Assembly: GCA_049656905.1 (NCBI GenBank) | Contig: JBASMO010000157.1 | Location: 1 to 17,632 of the forward strand | Length of the DNA: 17,632 nucleotides | DNA from: DTU018 sp003444615 | GTDB taxonomy: Bacteria; Bacillota; Syntrophomonadia; Syntrophomonadales; Syntrophomonadaceae | Direction of reading: 5' to 3' | The notes under the pieces: generated by a model | What the model saw: the letters and a program-made list of their open reading frames with translations, nothing else | The model's database searches: none | What the model was told of the DNA's origin: nothing | In this document: in pieces, positions 14,429-17,632 of the stretch | Numbering within the stretch: the stretch's first letter is position 1 | How the letters are laid out: every line of letters starts with the position of its first letter | Program-made: the position numbers and the translations under genes

Positions 14429-17125
14429 TTGCAGAGGGTGAAGTTAACTATTAATGGAAAGGAGGTTGAAGCTCCGGTAGGCAGCACTATTTTACAGGCT
14501 GCAGAAATGATAGGCATAGATATTCCTCGCCTGTGTTATGATCCCGATTTAAGTCTGATGGGAGCCTGTCGTTTATGTGTGGTAGAGGTTAAAGGCAACC
14601 GTTTACTGCCTGCCTCATGCGTTACTCCCGTAACGGAAGGCATGGAAGTACAGACCGAATCACCAGCTGTTGTTGAAGCACGCAAAGCTATTCTGGAACT
14701 CCTAGTAGCTAATCATCCCCTAGACTGCATGACCTGTGATAAAATGAGCGATTGCAAACTAGCGGATTATTGCTATCGCTACAATGTGAAAGAAAGCCCT
14801 TTCACAGGAGAGCAACATGCTTATGCTATTGATGACAGCAATCCCTTTATAATCCGGGATTTAAACAAGTGTATTCTTTGCGGTGCCTGTGTACGGGCCT
14901 GTGAAGAAATGACTGGGCAGGATAATTTGTCCTATCTCTACCGTGGTTTTAACCGCAAGGCAACCACCGCCGGAGACGTACCCTACATTGAGTCAGACTG
15001 TGTATTCTGCGGTCAGTGTGTAGCAGTTTGTCCCACCGGGGCCTTGACTGAGAAATCCATGGCCGGACAGGCAAGACGGTGGGATATTGAAAAAGTACGC
15101 ACAACTTGTCCCTTCTGCGGAACTGGATGTAATTTTGATCTGGCCGTAAAGGACGGTAAAGTTATAGGGGTTTTATCCGCTGAGGATGCCCCGGTTAATG
15201 GCCGTATGCTGTGTGTTAAGGGGCGTTTCGGCTGGGATTACATTTATAACGAAAAACGTCTTACCACCCCATTGATTAAAAAGAATGGGCAGTTTGTGGA
15301 AGCGTCCTGGGATGAAGCTTACGATTTAATTGCCGAGAAATTTAACAGTATCAAGGAACAATATGGTCCTGAGTCATTTGCGGCTTTAAGCTCAGCCCGC
15401 TGCACCAACGAGGAAAACTATTTGGTACAGAAATTTACCCGGGCATATATGGGAACTAATAATGTAGACCACTGTGCCCGTACCTGACACGCGCCAACTG
15501 TGGCCGGTCTGGCCACTACATTCGGAAGCGGCGCTATGACTAACCCTATCAATGAAATCACCGATGAAGCAGAACTCCTGTTCTTAATTGGAACTAATGC
15601 CACTGAAGCCCATCCAGTTATCGGATACAAAATGCGACAGGCTGCCCGTCGAGGAGCCAAGATGGTTGTATGTGATCCTCGTCGTATTGATCTAGTTGAT
15701 GAAGCAGATCATTGGCTGCAACTGAAGCCCGGTACTGATATACCACTTCTAAATGGCTTAATGCACATCATTATCAAAGAAGGTTTAGAAAATAAAGAAT
15801 TCGTTGCTGAACGTACCGAAAATTATGAAGCCCTTAAAGCAACAGTGGAGAGCTATACTCCGGAGTACGTCTCTGAATTAACGGGGATTCCGGTGGGTGA
15901 CCTTTATGCGGTAGCTCGTCTCTATGCTACTACTGATAAAGCTATGATTTTCTATACTCTGGGTATTACCGAACATATCTGTGGAACTCGCAACGTCATG
16001 AGCATTGCTAATCTGGCTATGCTAACCGGACACTTAGGTCGTCCTGGTACAGGAGTATGCCCCATGCGCGGCCAGAATAACGTTCAGGGTGCATGTGATA
16101 TGGGAGCTTTACCCAATGTGTATCCTGGTTATCAAGCCGTTACCAACGACGAAATTCGCCAGAAGTTTGAAAAAGGTTGGGGAGCATCACTTCCTGCTAA
16201 TGTGGGCTTAAAGATTCCGGAAATGTTTGACGCAGCCTATGAGGGCAAGGTCAAAGCTATGTATATTCTGGGTGAAAACCCGGTTCTGACTGATCCCAAC
16301 AGTAATCACATCCGGGCTGCACTGGAGAAGCTTGATTTTCTAGTTGTGCAGGAACTATTCCTTTCCGAAACTGCTGAATATGCTGATGTAATTCTGCCGG
16401 CAGCTAGTTTTGCTGAATGTGATGGGACCTTCACCAACACGGAACGGCGGGTACAAAGAGTCCGTAAAGCCATAGAACCCATTCCTGGTAAGGCCAACTG
16501 GCAGATCATTTGTGAGATGGCCACCCGGGTAGGATTCCCTATGGATTATGAACATCCCGGCCAGATATGGAATGAGATGGCCTCTTTGACTCCATCAATG
16601 GCAGGAATCAATTATCAGCGTCTAGAAAACAGCTCTTTACAGTGGCCTTGTCCCAGTGAAGATCATCCGGGAACCCCTTATCTCCACAAAGGCAAGTTCA
16701 CCCGTGGATTGGGGTTATTCCAGCCATCCGATCATATTCCACCTGGAGAGATGCCGGATGAAGAATACCCATTCCTGCTGTCAACGGGACGTATTCTCTA
16801 TCATTATAATGTTACTACTCCCTATTCACCTGGAATTGCCAGTGTCTGGGATAAAGAAATGGCTGAGATCCATCCGGATGATGCAGCAAAATTAGGATTG
16901 GTTACTGGCAAGCAAGTGAAGATTATATCCCGTCGTGGAGAAGTTGTTTCCGCTGTTAGAGTAACCGATCGAGTGCAGCCGGGAATGATATGGATGTCTT
17001 TCCATCATTCGGCTACTCCTACTAATGCTTTGACCAGCCATGTTTTGGATCCTGTCACTGGAACTGGTGAGTACAAGGTTTGTGCGGTCAAAATAGAAAA
17101 GATACCGGAGGTAGCTAATGCGTAA
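14429..17125 (+). CDS. fdhA: Formate dehydrogenase catalytic subunit, selenocysteine-containing
   Basis: The enzyme interconverts formate and CO2 at a Mo/W-bis-pterin centre. The gene is read through an in-frame TGA at 15485, giving 898 residues with Sec353 in VDHCART-U-HAPTVAGL. N-terminal iron-sulfur ligands resemble NuoG: [2Fe-2S] Cys36, 47, 50, 64; His96-Cys100-Cys103-Cys109; two ferredoxin clusters (Cys148, 151, 154, 158 and 191, 194, 197, 201). The catalytic part begins with a [4Fe-4S] site (Cys227, 230, 234, 262), then Sec, RGQNNVQGACDMG and a C-terminal pterin-dinucleotide domain. Length and Sec position resemble Moorella FdhA. TTG 14429 is preferred because AAGGAG lies 8 bases before it; an in-frame ATG at 14402 has no such site. 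No NuoE/F-like partner is visible in the window. Tungsten or molybdenum cannot be told apart. Confidence 0.95.
15485..15516 (+). promoter_or_regulatory. UGA selenocysteine codon and bacterial SECIS hairpin
   Basis: Twelve bases after the TGA (15485-15487), GTGGCC (15500-15505) and GGCCAC (15511-15516) form a perfect 6-bp stem with loop GGTCT. Position, stem length and the GGUCU loop match the SelB-binding hairpin of known bacterial formate dehydrogenase mRNAs such as E. coli fdhF. The protein frame is open and homologous on both sides of the TGA. Confidence 0.93.
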
Positions 17126-17632
17126 AGTGGCCATTGAAGAGGCTATAGGTTTACCACTCGCACATGATATTACGGAAATTTTGCCTGGCAAGGCCAAGGG
17201 CAGGGCCTTTCAGCGGGGGCATATAGTTACGGATGAGGATATAACCCGACTGCTTCGTTTGGGCAAAAAACATATATACGTGTGGGATGCTGACGGTCAT
17301 CTAGTTCATGAAGATGATGCAGCGGTAAGCCTGGCTCGTGCTGCTTCAGGTTCTGGGGTCAGCATTAGCGAGCCTAGTCAAGGCCGGGTTAACCTTAAAG
17401 CAGCCGTACCGGGATTATTAAAAATTAGAGTTAATCAACTACAGCAGCTCAACAATTGCGATGGTATTATTTTTGCTACTCTGCACAATAACTCAGTAGT
17501 CAAGGAAAACCAGACTGTTGCAGGAACCAGAATAATACCACTGGCTATTAATAAAGAACTCTTACTGGAGGCCGAACAACTGGCCAGTCAGCCCCTGCCC
17601 TTAGTGGAGATTAAACCCTTTCAATCTTTAAG
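17118..17632 (+). CDS. Molybdopterin-binding-type protein, 3' end missing
   Basis: The ATG at 17118 overlaps the end of fdhA by 8 bases, so the gene is translationally coupled to it; the reading frame is open to the window end (171 residues). The start MRKVAIEEAIGLPLAHDITE with GKAKGRAFQRGHIV and DITRLLRLGKKHIYVW resembles the N-terminal part of Firmicute proteins annotated as molybdopterin-binding, which are distant MoeA/MogA relatives often next to molybdoenzyme genes. The Mog/MoaB-type domain itself would lie beyond the window. It probably helps in making or inserting the pterin cofactor of formate dehydrogenase. This function is inferred from resemblance and position; no catalytic residues are visible in the part seen. 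Confidence 0.8.
   Translation, partial: MRKVAIEEAIGLPLAHDITEILPGKAKGRAFQRGHIVTDEDITRLLRLGKKHIYVWDADGHLVHEDDAAVSLARAASGSGVSISEPSQGRVNLKAAVPGLLKIRVNQLQQLNNCDGIIFATLHNNSVVKENQTVAGTRIIPLAINKELLLEAEQLASQPLPLVEIKPFQSL

Noticed and set aside
15485..15487. TGA as a true stop or nonsense mutation in fdhA
   Set aside because: Sec is expected at exactly this residue, the frame remains conserved afterwards, and a SECIS hairpin follows.
1..17632. CRISPR array, tRNA or rRNA gene, prophage or insertion sequence
   Set aside because: No regularly spaced repeats, tRNA T-loop signatures, rRNA sequence, transposase or phage gene was recognised in the window.

Overview
The window looks like chromosome of an anaerobic, spore-forming Firmicute, most likely Syntrophomonadaceae (a Syntrophomonas-like syntrophic fatty-acid oxidiser). 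This is inferred from an intact pro-sigma-K gene, fatty-acid activation and oxidation genes, a selenocysteine-containing formate dehydrogenase of the Moorella/Syntrophomonas type, low-to-moderate GC and GGAGG ribosome binding sites. No database search was possible.

Layout. 1-1812: 3' part of a Cache-domain chemoreceptor, cut by the window edge, followed by a hairpin terminator. 2050-2751: sigK with its pro-sequence, a sporulation-type -10 element and a strong terminator. 2810-2921: a decayed fragment of a second acyl-CoA dehydrogenase copy. 3021-5530 (minus): an operon of acyl-CoA dehydrogenase and a crotonase-fold protein whose active site fits a delta3,delta2-enoyl-CoA isomerase better than a hydratase; its promoter lies inside two palindromes. 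5952-8899: comEA-comEC, the DNA-uptake pair, overlapping by one base. 9022-9606: TetR regulator. 9839-11677: long-chain acyl-CoA synthetase behind a structured leader and followed by a 20-bp terminator hairpin. 11831-13231: MATE transporter with a doubtful start codon. 13232-14401: a 1.17-kb stretch without an intact recognisable gene; it holds what looks like a decayed membrane-protein gene on the minus strand, a stop-poor plus-strand frame, a long stem-loop and two terminator-like hairpins. 14429-17125: fdhA, read through an in-frame UGA followed by a canonical bacterial SECIS hairpin. 17118-17632: start of a molybdopterin-binding-type protein that overlaps fdhA.

How they fit together. FadD-type ligase activates fatty acids, the acyl-CoA dehydrogenase and isomerase act on acyl-CoA and enoyl-CoA, and the formate dehydrogenase can dispose of (or take up) electrons as formate, which is the usual logic of syntrophic beta-oxidation. 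The TetR protein is a plausible FadR-like acyl-CoA sensor. SigK, the competence pair, the chemoreceptor and the MATE exporter are ordinary Firmicute chromosomal functions. I did not see an obviously new defence or mobile system. The most unusual material is the fdhA recoding site with a terminator-like hairpin just upstream, the dehydrogenase gene relic, and the unexplained 1.17-kb region.
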